Source: Alistipes montrealensis
GTDB taxonomy: Bacteria > Bacteroidota > Bacteroidia > Bacteroidales > Rikenellaceae
Direction: 5' to 3'
DNA length: 64,000 bases
Assembly: GCF_018362775.1 (NCBI RefSeq)
Contig: NZ_JAGYXY010000003.1
Coordinates: forward strand, 592,846 to 656,845
Shown: positions 45,208 through 53,587 of the stretch, piece by piece
Layout: the number at the start of each line of letters is the position of its first letter
Numbering within the stretch: the first letter of the stretch is position 1
Program-made: the position numbers and the translations under genes
Notes under the pieces: generated by a model
Databases searched by the model: none
What the model saw: the letters and a program-made list of their open reading frames with translations, nothing else
What the model was told of the DNA's origin: nothing

Positions 45208-46626
45208 CTAGTAGTTCAGCAGGGGAATCAGTTCGTCGAGCGAGGTTTCACCCCGCAGAAAAAGGTCTACAACGGCGTCTTTCAAAGACGGGATACCGCG
45301 CGCGGCAAGCAGCGGAGCCACGTCGGAGAGTCCGTCGCGCGCCGCAGCCGAGAGGCTGTCGTCCATCGGGATCACTTCATACACGGCGCGCCGGCCGCTG
45401 TAACCCGTATAGAAGCATCGTTCGCAGCCCACGGCCTCGAAGTGCATCCCGGCGTCGGGAACCAGCCGCCGCACCTCGTCCGTCGCCGCAGTCTCCCGTT
45501 TGCAATGCGGGCACAAGAGGCGCACCAGGCGCTGCGCGACGGTCATAACCAGCGTATTGGCCACCAGGTAGGGATGCACGCCCATGTCCGACAGGCGCGC
45601 CACGGCGCCCCATGCCGTATTGGTGTGGATGGTCGAAAACAGCAGGTGACCCGTCAGCGACGAGCGCACGGCCATCTGCGCCGTATCGCCGTCGCGGATC
45701 TCACCCAGCATGATGATGTCGGGATCCTGGCGCAGGAACGTGCGCAGCGCGCTGCCGAACGTCAGCCCGATCTCCTCCTTCAACTGCGTCTGGTTGACCC
45801 CTTCGAGCGTATACTCGATCGGGTCCTCGATGGTGAGGATATTCTCCGAAACGGCATTCAGCCGCCGCAGTGTGGCGTAGAGCGTCGTACTCTTGCCCGA
45901 GCCCGTCGGTCCGCAGATCAGCACCATGCCGAACGGGCGCGCGATGGAGCGGCAGTAATCGTCGTACTGCCGCGGCGAGAAACCCAGGTTTTTCAGTTCC
46001 AGCAGTTCGACATGGCGTGTCAGCAGGCGCAGCACGACTTTCTCGCCGTAGATTGTCGGAAGCGTCGAAACGCGCACGTCGAACTTGCTGCCGTCGCGGT
46101 CGTAGAGAATACGCCCGTCCTGCGGAAGACGCTTCTCGGAGATGTCCAGGTTCGCGAGGATTTTGATCTGGTTCACGAGCGGCGTGTACTGCGTCCGTTC
46201 GACGACGTAGCGTTCCGTGAGTTTGCCGTCGATGCGAAGGCGTACCCGGCAGCGCTCCTCGTAGGGTTCGAGGTGGATGTCGCTGGCATAATCGCGCAGC
46301 GCCTCGCCGATGAGCGACATCAGGAAGCCCTGCCCCGACGAAATGTCCGTCAGGCGGTTGCCCGCCGGGGTTTTAGGCCCCGTATCCGGGCGGTAGTATT
46401 GCAGCAGGAGCCGCTGCAAAAGCTCGTCGGCGACCGGCTCGATCGTGACATGCCAGCCGTAGAGCACCTCCAGTTCGGCGCAGGCATCCCCGTAATCCCG
46501 GCCCGCGGCTCCATAGCAGCAGATATCCGCACCCTGACGCCGAACCGGAACAAGGCGGTATTCGCCCGCTTCGGAAGCGCTCAGAAGCTGGATGACCTCC
46601 GTGGGGATCGGGTGCGTCAGTTCCAT
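45208..46626 (-). CDS. gspE: GspE/PilB-like secretion ATPase
   Basis: A 472-residue assembly ATPase. An N-terminal domain of about 110 residues is followed by the catalytic domain: SDIHLEPYE, Walker A GPTGSGKSTTLYATLRRLN, an Asp box with EDPIEYTLEGVNQTQLKEEI, Walker B MLGEIRDGDTA, the His box TGHLLFSTIHTNTAW and a tetracysteine zinc motif CPHC...CERC. It drives pseudopilus extension. There is no second, PilT-type retraction ATPase in the locus, which favours a secretion system over a retractile pilus. The gene overlaps the prepilin peptidase gene by 10 bp. Confidence 0.94.
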   Translation of the reverse strand: MELTHPIPTEVIQLLSASEAGEYRLVPVRRQGADICCYGAAGRDYGDACAELEVLYGWHVTIEPVADELLQRLLLQYYRPDTGPKTPAGNRLTDISSGQGFLMSLIGEALRDYASDIHLEPYEERCRVRLRIDGKLTERYVVERTQYTPLVNQIKILANLDISEKRLPQDGRILYDRDGSKFDVRVSTLPTIYGEKVVLRLLTRHVELLELKNLGFSPRQYDDYCRSIARPFGMVLICGPTGSGKSTTLYATLRRLNAVSENILTIEDPIEYTLEGVNQTQLKEEIGLTFGSALRTFLRQDPDIIMLGEIRDGDTAQMAVRSSLTGHLLFSTIHTNTAWGAVARLSDMGVHPYLVANTLVMTVAQRLVRLLCPHCKRETAATDEVRRLVPDAGMHFEAVGCERCFYTGYSGRRAVYEVIPMDDSLSAAARDGLSDVAPLLAARGIPSLKDAVVDLFLRGETSLDELIPLLNY

Positions 46627-47087
46627 AATCCGAACGTTTTACAAAGGACAAAAGCCGCAAGTACGAGGGCAAGGATTCCCGCAAACGGAAGCGTCGCAGG
46701 GCGTTTCACGCACCACCACGCCAGTGCCGCCAAGCATCCCGCAAGCAGAAAACGCACATAGCCCGCAGGGCTGAAAAGCGGCGTCGCGGAGAACATCATC
46801 GCCACATCGCCCGCACCGAAACTACGGCGAAAGAACGTTCCGAAGGATTTGCCGCGCAACAGATGCCAGCCCGCCAAAGCTGCGCAGAGAACCGACAGCA
46901 GGACCGTATTCAGGACCGTGCCGAGCAGCGCCGCATCGAAGCCCTGCACCCGCCACGACACGCCGAAACTCCCGACTCCGAGCACCGCAAGCCACACGAC
47001 GGCGACACGGCGCAGCCGGAAATCGTCGTATGCCAGCGGCGCGGCGGGAACCAGCAACAGCAGATAAGACCAGGAAAACGGTAGCAT
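46617..47087 (-). CDS. Prepilin peptidase (A24 family), short form
   Basis: A 156-residue polytopic protein, about five membrane segments. The two catalytic aspartates are visible in YDDFRLRRV (near residue 21) and in FGAGDV (near residue 92, the GxGD motif). The N-terminal N-methyltransferase domain and zinc-binding cysteines of full PilD/GspO are absent, so it is TadV/CpaA-like in size and would cleave but not methylate the prepilins encoded beside it. It overlaps gspE by 10 bp. Confidence 0.88.
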   Translation of the reverse strand: MLPFSWSYLLLLVPAAPLAYDDFRLRRVAVVWLAVLGVGSFGVSWRVQGFDAALLGTVLNTVLLSVLCAALAGWHLLRGKSFGTFFRRSFGAGDVAMMFSATPLFSPAGYVRFLLAGCLAALAWWCVKRPATLPFAGILALVLAAFVLCKTFGLWN

Positions 47088-47091
47088 GGGC

Positions 47092-47511
47092 TCAGTCTTT
47101 GACGGTTTCTTTCAACTCCTTGTCCTGGTTGATCTCCCAAACGTTATACGTCCCGTCGCCGTCGAAATCGACAACTGCCGTAGCCGTAGCCCGGAAACCA
47201 TGCTCCGTAGCCTCCACGATCTCGATCAGATAGTTAGCCTGACCGCCGTCCGTGACCAGCTTCGACTGTTCGAAACCCAACTCGTCCAGCGACAGCGAGT
47301 AGCGCGAATAGGTGTAGAAATTACTCTTCTGGAGCGTATGCAGGTAGGTCAACTGCTGCTGCGCCTCCGTGGCCTTAGCCCGCGATATCAACGGCATCAG
47401 ATTCGGCAAAGCGATCAGAACCAAAATGCCGATAATAACCAGAACGACCAGCAACTCAGGCAAAGAAAAAGCGCGAAGCCGTTTTAATCCGGCATAGGGA
47501 AATTTTCTCAT
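47092..47511 (-). CDS. gspG: Major pseudopilin (GspG/PilE-like)
   Basis: A 139-residue prepilin with leader ending LRA and mature start FSLPELLVVLVIIGILVLIA, with Glu at +5; the -1 residue is Ala rather than the usual Gly. The soluble part ends with VVDFDGDGTYNVWEI, an Asp-rich loop like the calcium site of GspG. I chose the ATG at 47511, as the longer frame adds an unsuitable leader. It is the first gene of the apparatus cluster and probably the most abundant pseudopilus subunit. Confidence 0.88.
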   Translation of the reverse strand: MRKFPYAGLKRLRAFSLPELLVVLVIIGILVLIALPNLMPLISRAKATEAQQQLTYLHTLQKSNFYTYSRYSLSLDELGFEQSKLVTDGGQANYLIEIVEATEHGFRATATAVVDFDGDGTYNVWEINQDKELKETVKD

Positions 47512-47544
47512 AAACAATATTTTAGCACAAAATGAAAGCAAACG

Positions 47545-48018
47545 TTAAGGTATTTTTGCAAGGGAAGCCATATCTTCGACCTTTGCTTTTTTACAGAATT
47601 TACGGATACGCGAATAGCGGACGTAGATCGAATTGTAGTTGGTCATCCCGTACATGACGCTCAGTTCCTGCGGCGTAAACCCTTTATTGATCAGAATGCA
47701 CAGCAGTACATCCTGATTCTTGACCGCCTGGCTGTTCGTCCGGACAGCTTCGAGCTGGCGCTGCTCGGTATAGTTGCAGATAACATCGCAGCACTCCAGG
47801 TGACCGATGCTCACCTCTTCCTGGAACTTCTTCAGGAAAAGGGCCGGATTAGGCCCATAGACATAAGCCAGCCTGAGCAAACGGCGCAGCAACTGCATGC
47901 GCTGTCTGGCAAGGTGGCTGCTCCGACGATAATGTCTCACGCGCCCGATTATGTACCGACAGGACATAACAAGGGCCGTTGCCGTAATCAGTACGGCAAT
48001 AATGCACAGCAAAATCAT
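47545..48018 (-). CDS. Membrane-anchored helix-turn-helix protein
   Basis: A 157-residue protein with one N-terminal membrane segment (MILLCIIAVLITATALVM), a basic linker and a C-terminal LuxR-like helix-turn-helix segment (NKGFTPQELSVMYGMTN, SIYVRYSRIRKFCKK). The tail resembles the cytoplasmic parts of the larger TPR regulators at 24666 and 48612. It lies 33 bp upstream of the pilin gene in the same direction and probably controls, or is co-transcribed with, the secretion operon. Confidence 0.7.
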   Translation of the reverse strand: MILLCIIAVLITATALVMSCRYIIGRVRHYRRSSHLARQRMQLLRRLLRLAYVYGPNPALFLKKFQEEVSIGHLECCDVICNYTEQRQLEAVRTNSQAVKNQDVLLCILINKGFTPQELSVMYGMTNYNSIYVRYSRIRKFCKKAKVEDMASLAKIP

Positions 48019-48079
48019 GGCAGGAAAGTAAAATGGAGACGCGACGCGGCGGAACAGGCCACACCCCCGGGTCCGGATT

Positions 48080-48412
48080 TTATTCGATCATAACGTCACC
48101 GTAAGTCCAACAGGCCGCTCCGGGGATCGGAATACCGCAGGCCCCGGCATCGGGGTTCGCAGCATCGCGGCATGCGGCGCATCCGGACATATCCGCAATG
48201 GGAATCGTTAATTCGTCCGGAGAAACAGCCTCGTTAACAATAGAGACGGTCGCGGCTGAAAGCGCGGAACGAGTCGGCTCCGAATTGGAAGGAAGGACGG
48301 CTTCTTTAATCTGAACGTCCTGGCGCGTTCGGTCCGAGACACTCCGACCGAAAACGCCGGCCAACGCAGAACACGAAAAGCCCAAAGCCAGAAGGAGGAG
48401 AAGTTTTTTCAT
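48080..48412 (-). CDS. Small secreted cysteine-containing protein
   Basis: A 110-residue protein with a clear signal peptide (1 to about 18, ending SALA) and four Cys in the C-terminal third (CAACRDAANPDAGACG, then CWTYGD). The family is not recognised. It has its own promoter box just upstream and lies before the regulator and pilin genes. It could be a substrate, a signal or a surface peptide of the system, but no evidence decides. Confidence 0.6.
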   Translation of the reverse strand: MKKLLLLLALGFSCSALAGVFGRSVSDRTRQDVQIKEAVLPSNSEPTRSALSAATVSIVNEAVSPDELTIPIADMSGCAACRDAANPDAGACGIPIPGAACWTYGDVMIE

Positions 48413-48440
48413 AAAAGAGCGGGTTAGTTTGGTGGTATTA

Positions 48441-48448
48441 CAAAGTTA
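48441..48448 (-). promoter_or_regulatory. Probable -7 box upstream of the secretion locus
   Basis: The minus strand reads TAACTTTG, an exact TAnnTTTG match, 28 bp upstream of the small secreted protein. No good -33 TTTG at standard spacing. If real, it may start the transcript that runs through the secretion genes. The rest of 48413-48611 shows no gene. Confidence 0.5.
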
Positions 48449-48611
48449 TATACAAACAACTCCTTTCAGTACGCATCCGGGCTTAAAAATCATATAAGCC
48501 CTACGTACATAATACATTGATAATCAGCAACATAAAAACACCCAAATATAACCCCGGTCCCGGCGGAACAAAGACAATCTCGCGAACGACTGACAATCAG
48601 CATTTTAAGAT

Positions 48612-50330
48612 TCAATCCGGCCGGCCGCCGCTATAACGCCGATCTTCTTTCAGCCGTTCGACCTGTTCCGATAAAAAATCCTCAAGACGGCAGCCGGACG
48701 ACAAACCCAGTTTCTTGTGCAGTTTGGTCCGGCGGGAATAAAGGCTGTACACATTCTCGTGCTGGTAGAGCAAACGGATGCAATTGAACGGAAACTTCAA
48801 CTGCAGCAGACACAACAGGTCCAGTTCATAGCCGGTCAGCTCCGGATAGGTTTTGCGCAGGTGGTCGATCAGTCCGTAATACTGTTTGTTGACGATGAAC
48901 TGCCAATCGGCAAACAGCGACTTATCATTCCCGATCGATTTTGCATATTTCTTAAATTCGTTGATCAGGTTCCGGGAACTGCTCGTCCCATAGCCTTTAT
49001 CCAGTAAATGCTGGAATTGCGTCAGCAGCCGGCCGAGCACCCCCAGCAGGTTCGCCTCTTCGGCCGACGTGCGGTCCAATTCCCCGGCGAGTTGCAGACA
49101 GCGGTTCCTGAACGCATCGTAATCCTCGTTCAGGGTCTCGACAAACTGCCGGTATCGACGACCTCGCCGGACATGTATTGCGACAAAAACCGCCAGGCAT
49201 AAAACAAGAATAGCACCCCAAATGATACTCGCGGACCGGGTTCTGCGCCGGAGTAATTTATCGGCGCCGGCAAATTCCCGGTTGCGGTATCGCTGTTCCG
49301 CCTCCTGAACGAGCTGCTCCCGTTCGCAACTCACGACCGAGTCGAACAAATCGTAATAGGCGTGCCAATACTCCGTCGCCGTCCGGTAATTGCCCGAAGA
49401 TTCTTCGATACGGCACATCTGCAAAATCATACCGCATCGTTTATTGCCGGACACGGAACTGTCCGCCAGCGCCGACATCCCATAATGACGGGCCGAATCC
49501 AGTTTCTTTTCCCGCAGGCAGATCGCTGCCCACATCGGATAATCGGCACAAGGGATGCGGTCGAATCCGGAAACCGAATAGGCCCGGCACAAAAGCCGCC
49601 TGAGGGAATCCGGGGCAACATCGTTCCTGTCCAGCATTTCACGGACGATATCCCGGGTCATTTCCGACGCCCGCATGCTGTCGCCCATCCGCTCGAACAG
49701 ATTCCGGGCCCGCAGATAACCTCCGACAGCCTCCGCAGAACGCGCCGTCAGCGAATGGATCTCCGCCCTGTTCATCGCCGCATAGGCCATATTGAGCGTG
49801 TCGCACAGGGCCTGATAATACGTTTCGGCATTCCCGAACATGATTCCGGCGTCTTCAAAACGATGCTGGTCACAATACATATTCCCCAGGCAATTGCATA
49901 TCCGCGCCAGAAGGCAGGTATCCTTCGTTCCGGCCGCATGGGTTTCAGCAGCCAGCATTGCCTGGACAGCCCCGTCGATATTCCCGGTATTATAACGAAT
50001 AGATCCCAGGTAATAGTTCGTATATGCACGATCCTCCGCCCGGCCATGCCGGGAGTAATAGGCGACAGCAGGAGCTATGACCGAATCGCTCCGCAGATCA
50101 ACACGACTATTATCCAGCGCCTGGGAGTAAAGCAGGGCATAACGCGCCCGGAGCGCCCGGCGGCGGAGCTTTTTCGGATCGAGGGTCTTCAAAACCAGCA
50201 ATGCGCTGTCCGGGTGTAAATCTATCCGGGAGTGTGCATCCCGAAAAATCTCACGGATCGGGATCGACGATTGGCACGCAATTTGGATAATCGCAGCCAC
50301 AAGAACAAAAGAGGCGGTCGTTCTTTTCAT
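48612..50330 (-). CDS. TPR-containing membrane regulator with helix-turn-helix-like tail
   Basis: A 572-residue lipoprotein-like protein (IIQIAC, start at the ATG at 50330), with TPR repeats (about 60-350: YYLGSIRYNTGNIDGAVQAM, CNCLGNMYCDQHRFEDAGIM), one membrane segment (about 375-395), a coiled linker and a cytoplasmic C-terminal part with LTGYELDLLCLLQLKFPFN and NVYSLYSRRTKLHKKLGL, a helix-turn-helix-like pair seen in Bacteroidales TPR regulators. It stands upstream of the secretion locus on the same strand and is a good candidate for its regulator. It shares the plan, not close sequence, with the 24666 regulator. Confidence 0.75.
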   Translation of the reverse strand: MKRTTASFVLVAAIIQIACQSSIPIREIFRDAHSRIDLHPDSALLVLKTLDPKKLRRRALRARYALLYSQALDNSRVDLRSDSVIAPAVAYYSRHGRAEDRAYTNYYLGSIRYNTGNIDGAVQAMLAAETHAAGTKDTCLLARICNCLGNMYCDQHRFEDAGIMFGNAETYYQALCDTLNMAYAAMNRAEIHSLTARSAEAVGGYLRARNLFERMGDSMRASEMTRDIVREMLDRNDVAPDSLRRLLCRAYSVSGFDRIPCADYPMWAAICLREKKLDSARHYGMSALADSSVSGNKRCGMILQMCRIEESSGNYRTATEYWHAYYDLFDSVVSCEREQLVQEAEQRYRNREFAGADKLLRRRTRSASIIWGAILVLCLAVFVAIHVRRGRRYRQFVETLNEDYDAFRNRCLQLAGELDRTSAEEANLLGVLGRLLTQFQHLLDKGYGTSSSRNLINEFKKYAKSIGNDKSLFADWQFIVNKQYYGLIDHLRKTYPELTGYELDLLCLLQLKFPFNCIRLLYQHENVYSLYSRRTKLHKKLGLSSGCRLEDFLSEQVERLKEDRRYSGGRPD

Positions 50331-50595
50331 ACGCTGATTTAAAAAACAGCACGACCACAACTATGTTCAATCTTCTGAAGGTATCTCACCACCTTATATA
50401 GTTGAACAGAGGCAGGCCGTGCTGTACCAATACACGGTCTCCACCTGTTCATTCTCCTATATAATATATTGATTGTGAGATTTTCAGAAGAAAGAATAAA
50501 CAGCGTAAAGCTAGCTTAAATATTTACTATAAATTCGTTTCTCTGCTCAGGAAAATTGATATTTTTTTCAGCGTACAAAGATATATAAATTCGAG

Positions 50596-50635
50596 AAAAA
50601 AAGAAACCCGGAACATTGGTTTCGGGTTTCTTTTT
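50596..50635. terminator. Bidirectional-type terminator
   Basis: The stem AAGAAACCCG / CGGGTTTCTT with A and T runs on both sides can act on either strand. It closes the toxin/immunity array on the minus strand. The region 50331-50739 has no gene that I can support. Confidence 0.85.
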
Positions 50636-50739
50636 ACAACCTTCTATACAAAAACGGATCGGCTGCCCTCTGTAAATATACTTCATAGAAAAAAGGCATA
50701 GTCCAACGCCGGTATCGAACCAATTACCTGAATGTCCGA

Positions 50740-51213
50740 TTATTCGGGTCTGATTATTCTTAGTATTTCACGTTTCTCCTTGGCATGTTCCGCTTTCTTC
50801 GCATCATTCACACCGGAAACATAAAACATCAATCCGATGACAGTCCCAATAGAAACAGCGACATAAATAAACATCCTCGTCCTGTTCCTCAATCGTTTTT
50901 TCTCGGGAAGCGCATTGTGTCTTTCCGCAATACTGTCGAGTCGCCGTTCATAAAAGATCACATTGAATATTATCAAACAGGCTAAGATACCAACATCCAC
51001 CCACTTAGAATAAGTAATATTCAAATGGAAGATCACGATTATCGATCGCCATATTACCTCAAAATTACAAAACTGGAAAAATGCTAAATATACACCGGGA
51101 GGCCCTTCAGCAGGGCCCCTCCCGGAAAGAAATTTATATTTTATAGTGTATATGTAGATCCAAATATACACGGACTCAAAAAATGAGAGTTTCGGATATT
51201 GAGAATTTTTCAT
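50740..51213 (-). CDS. Membrane protein, copy 1 of 3
   Basis: A 157-residue protein with about four hydrophobic segments (YIWIYIYTIKYKFL, FEVIWRSIIVIFHLNITY, DVGILACLIIFNVIFY, MFIYVAVSIGTVIGLMFYVS) and a basic loop, LPEKKRLRNRTR. Nearly identical to the product at 57882-58355 and about 75% identical to that at 55463-55936. The other two copies follow the same putative immunity gene; this one stands alone. Family not recognised. It may be a membrane immunity protein or a passenger of the duplicated block. Confidence 0.7.
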   Translation of the reverse strand: MKNSQYPKLSFFESVYIWIYIYTIKYKFLSGRGPAEGPPGVYLAFFQFCNFEVIWRSIIVIFHLNITYSKWVDVGILACLIIFNVIFYERRLDSIAERHNALPEKKRLRNRTRMFIYVAVSIGTVIGLMFYVSGVNDAKKAEHAKEKREILRIIRPE

Positions 51214-51289
51214 ATTACATATACTATATAAACCTCCATTGCCTGTTGCCTAGTTTATATTCAAAGATACGAATAATTTACGATACGAA

Positions 51290-51320
51290 CATCGAGGCGA
51301 TTAAGTTGATCGCCTCGATG
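51290..51320 (-). terminator. Terminator-like hairpin after a membrane immunity gene
   Basis: A perfect 12-bp stem (CATCGAGGCGAT / ATCGCCTCGATG) with a 7-nt loop, 44 bp after the 51364 gene's stop on the minus strand; the following T run is weak. Confidence 0.6.
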
Positions 51321-51363
51321 CATTAATACCGAATTCTGCTGTAAATTAACAGGAAGCGAAACT

Positions 51364-51810
51364 TTACAATGATTCGATCCATTCGAATAAAGGCGAATCA
51401 AAGCCCATAATATAATAGCGGATATAATCGGAAGATATGGACATAAAGCCATAAATCACAAGTAAATGAACAATATTCAGCACTTTATAGATTTTCTTTT
51501 TCTTAGGTTCCATATTCGCTACTTCATCATATATCTTGGAATGCTTGCCCGTAACACCCAAATAAATCGCAATTGCCAATGGAATAATAAGAGGCAAAAT
51601 CTTTCCCCATAACGTAAAATTGCAGTCCAGCAATTCCGGCTTCCATAATATTCCCAATAAGCTATATATGTCAAAAATAAGCGTATCAATAGCCATCCCG
51701 ACAAATATAGCACCCCCGACATAGTAGGTTTCGCCTACATTCCAGAGATTATCGTATTTTTTGACATAATACGAAACACCGTAAAAGAGATATTTATATA
51801 GCATTAGCAT
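51364..51810 (-). CDS. Membrane immunity protein candidate
   Basis: A 148-residue protein with four hydrophobic segments and a Lys-rich loop (MEPKKKKIYKV). It begins 15 bp after the end of the displaced RHS C-terminal cassette at 51826-52970, the normal place for immunity to that toxin. A membrane protein would fit a toxin that acts on the inner membrane, and the toxin's tail has hydrophobic segments. Two start codons (51810, 51804) are possible. The family is not recognised. Confidence 0.65.
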   Translation of the reverse strand: MLMLYKYLFYGVSYYVKKYDNLWNVGETYYVGGAIFVGMAIDTLIFDIYSLLGILWKPELLDCNFTLWGKILPLIIPLAIAIYLGVTGKHSKIYDEVANMEPKKKKIYKVLNIVHLLVIYGFMSISSDYIRYYIMGFDSPLFEWIESL

Positions 51811-51825
51811 AAACTTAAATTATAT

Positions 51826-52970
51826 CTACTTCAACCAAGACGCACAGACTTTCCCCATATCCCAGCCAAATGCCCACGCTGTACCATAGAATGGAACCAT
51901 TGAAACCGCATTAGAGGCCTGTTCAATATAATACTGTTCTTTACATATTTGTCCCTTACGGTACATTAATTCAATATTATATGCGCTAGCTGCCGTAGCT
52001 GCAAAACCTGCCCATTTGAAATATTTTGCATATTTTGAAGCAAATTTAATCTTTCCTCCCGTATATTGATTCCCACCCCAATTTTGCGATCTTATCTTAA
52101 GATCCCGACCCATCCAGGTCTCTAATTTACTGCTGAATAACAACTGCTCTCCAACCCCGGCCGTTATGCCAACCCCAGCAATCAAATTACTAGCAATATC
52201 TAAATCTTTATTATTCAGTGATGCATATAAATCAAATGAGGTCGGAATATCAGGCAACTTGTACGAATTAACATATACACCATTTACATCACTGGTTTTC
52301 CAAACAAAAAAACTATTTCCAGAATCACTCCGCCACAAATAAGAATTTGACTCCGGATCATCATTCAGAAACTCATCATCCGTAAAATGAGTCCATCCAT
52401 CCGGACTAAATGAACCAGATTCAATCAACTGCTGAAGGAATTGATTGATTAACCTTGGATCTGTTGTAGTCCAAAAATCTAGTCCCAAAATATCTATTCT
52501 GGAAATTGGATTTCCACCGCAATACAAATAGGGAGAAAGAGAATGATGCTTTTCCAAAAGCTGGTCAATATTAAACCAATTCACCCGATACTTCGAATCC
52601 AGCATCCTCGCGCCGTAATCCGTATACGGCACATCGACAAACGACTGTGTCTCCTTGCCGTTGTAACGGTAGCGGTTGTCCGACAGTTCGCCTGCGTTCC
52701 ACCGAAGGCCGAAAGGATAGTAGTCGTTGCGTTCGATAACCTCCCCGTCGTTATTGACAACTGCCCGCACGCTCCCCAAATGGTCTGTCACGAAATAATG
52801 AGACTCGATCCCGTTGGAAGTGACAATAAAACGACCGCCGTTAAAAGCTGCGCTCTCCAGCGATAAATCGCCGTTCCGGGAACCGTATACCAAAGAACCG
52901 AGGTAATAAAGCCCGTTGCCGTCGGCATCCGTCGCCGAGAGTTTCGTGCCATCCGAAAGATACGAATAAT
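51826..52970 (-). pseudogene. Displaced RHS C-terminal toxin cassette 1 (no 5' end)
   Basis: About 380 residues. The first ~130 are the RHS core shared with the other copies (NYSYLSDGTKLSATDADGNG to GARMLDSKYR), then SPYLYCGGNPISRIDILGLD, then a unique toxin tail of about 225 residues with hydrophobic, Gly/Ala-rich segments (IASNLIAGVGITAGVGEQLL, WAGFAATAASAYNIEL, VPFYGTAWAFGWDMGK). The tail suggests a membrane-acting toxin, but no family is recognised. The nominal ATG at 53010 lies inside the terminator hairpin of the preceding immunity gene, so no real start exists. It is a silent cassette that could become active by recombination into an expressed RHS gene. Confidence 0.8.
52586..52970 (-). 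repeat. RHS-core DNA repeat, copy A
   Basis: About 385 bp almost identical to 54234-54652 and, over its 3' two thirds, to 60106-60453, all in the same orientation. It spans codons from KYSYLSDG to GARMLDSKYR. This block is where homologous recombination could swap toxin tails. Confidence 0.9.
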
Positions 52971-52990
52971 TCCACGGGTTAAATAGTAAT

Positions 52991-53010
52991 GGGCAGAATA
53001 ATCTGCCCAT
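52991..53010 (-). terminator. Terminator hairpin after immunity gene
   Basis: A perfect 8-bp stem (TGGGCAGA / TCTGCCCA) with a TTAT loop, six bases after the stop of the 53016 gene. The tail is only moderately T-rich. Confidence 0.65.
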
Positions 53011-53015
53011 TATCG

Positions 53016-53567
53016 CTAAACATTATCCAAAAGGTGATAGTTTTTGATTAATTCATTCCTTAAATGAGGCCAACCCTCATATTCCAGACTAATAAAATCA
53101 TCCTGTTGAGCAAACCCATTGCCTTCCAACTCGTAAACTTGCCTAAAGACAGGTACATATTCTTCAATACAGCCAATTATTAAAATCGTCGGATATTCAC
53201 ATATATAGATACCCCAATTCGGATTATCACCATATACAAAGATATTTACCATGCCCCATCTTCCTTTTGGCTCAAGATTATCTGCCATTTGCAGAAGAAG
53301 GCTATGATTGCTGTCCGTTGGCAATTCCCAGTCAAATGGAAACTCTTTGTCTTCCGTTTGTTTATGCTCCAGAATATGTATGCTGGTTTCTCCGATATTT
53401 TTAAGAGCAACCATTAGTTTATCATACTGTTGGTCATTGTCGACTAACCACCCACCCATTGCTATTAAAAATTTAAAATTCTTATTAGCAAACATTTGAG
53501 AGGGTGGAAATATGTCGGCTCTTCCATCTTGATTGGTACTGAAAACGACGCTGATATTTTTATTCAT
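53016..53567 (-). CDS. Soluble immunity protein candidate
   Basis: A 183-residue cytoplasmic-looking protein without signal or membrane segments, acidic, with IHILEHKQTEDKEFPFDWEL and NPNWGIYICEYPTILIIG. It lies 20 bp after the toxin cassette at 53588-54690 and ends at its own terminator. It is probably the cognate immunity protein of that cassette. The family is not recognised. Confidence 0.7.
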   Translation of the reverse strand: MNKNISVVFSTNQDGRADIFPPSQMFANKNFKFLIAMGGWLVDNDQQYDKLMVALKNIGETSIHILEHKQTEDKEFPFDWELPTDSNHSLLLQMADNLEPKGRWGMVNIFVYGDNPNWGIYICEYPTILIIGCIEEYVPVFRQVYELEGNGFAQQDDFISLEYEGWPHLRNELIKNYHLLDNV

Positions 53568-53587
53568 GGGACTATCAATAGGTTTTA

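Noticed and set aside
38000..47100. Many long plus-strand frames opposite the secretion genes
   Set aside because: The region is GC-rich and the minus strand carries clear, overlapping genes with family motifs; the opposite frames have Arg/Pro/Ala-rich content and no motifs.
37991..47511. Retractile type IV pilus instead of a secretion system
   Set aside because: Only one ATPase (PilB/GspE type) and no PilT-like retraction ATPase; the major pilin ends in a GspG-like Asp-rich loop. The distinction is not absolute.
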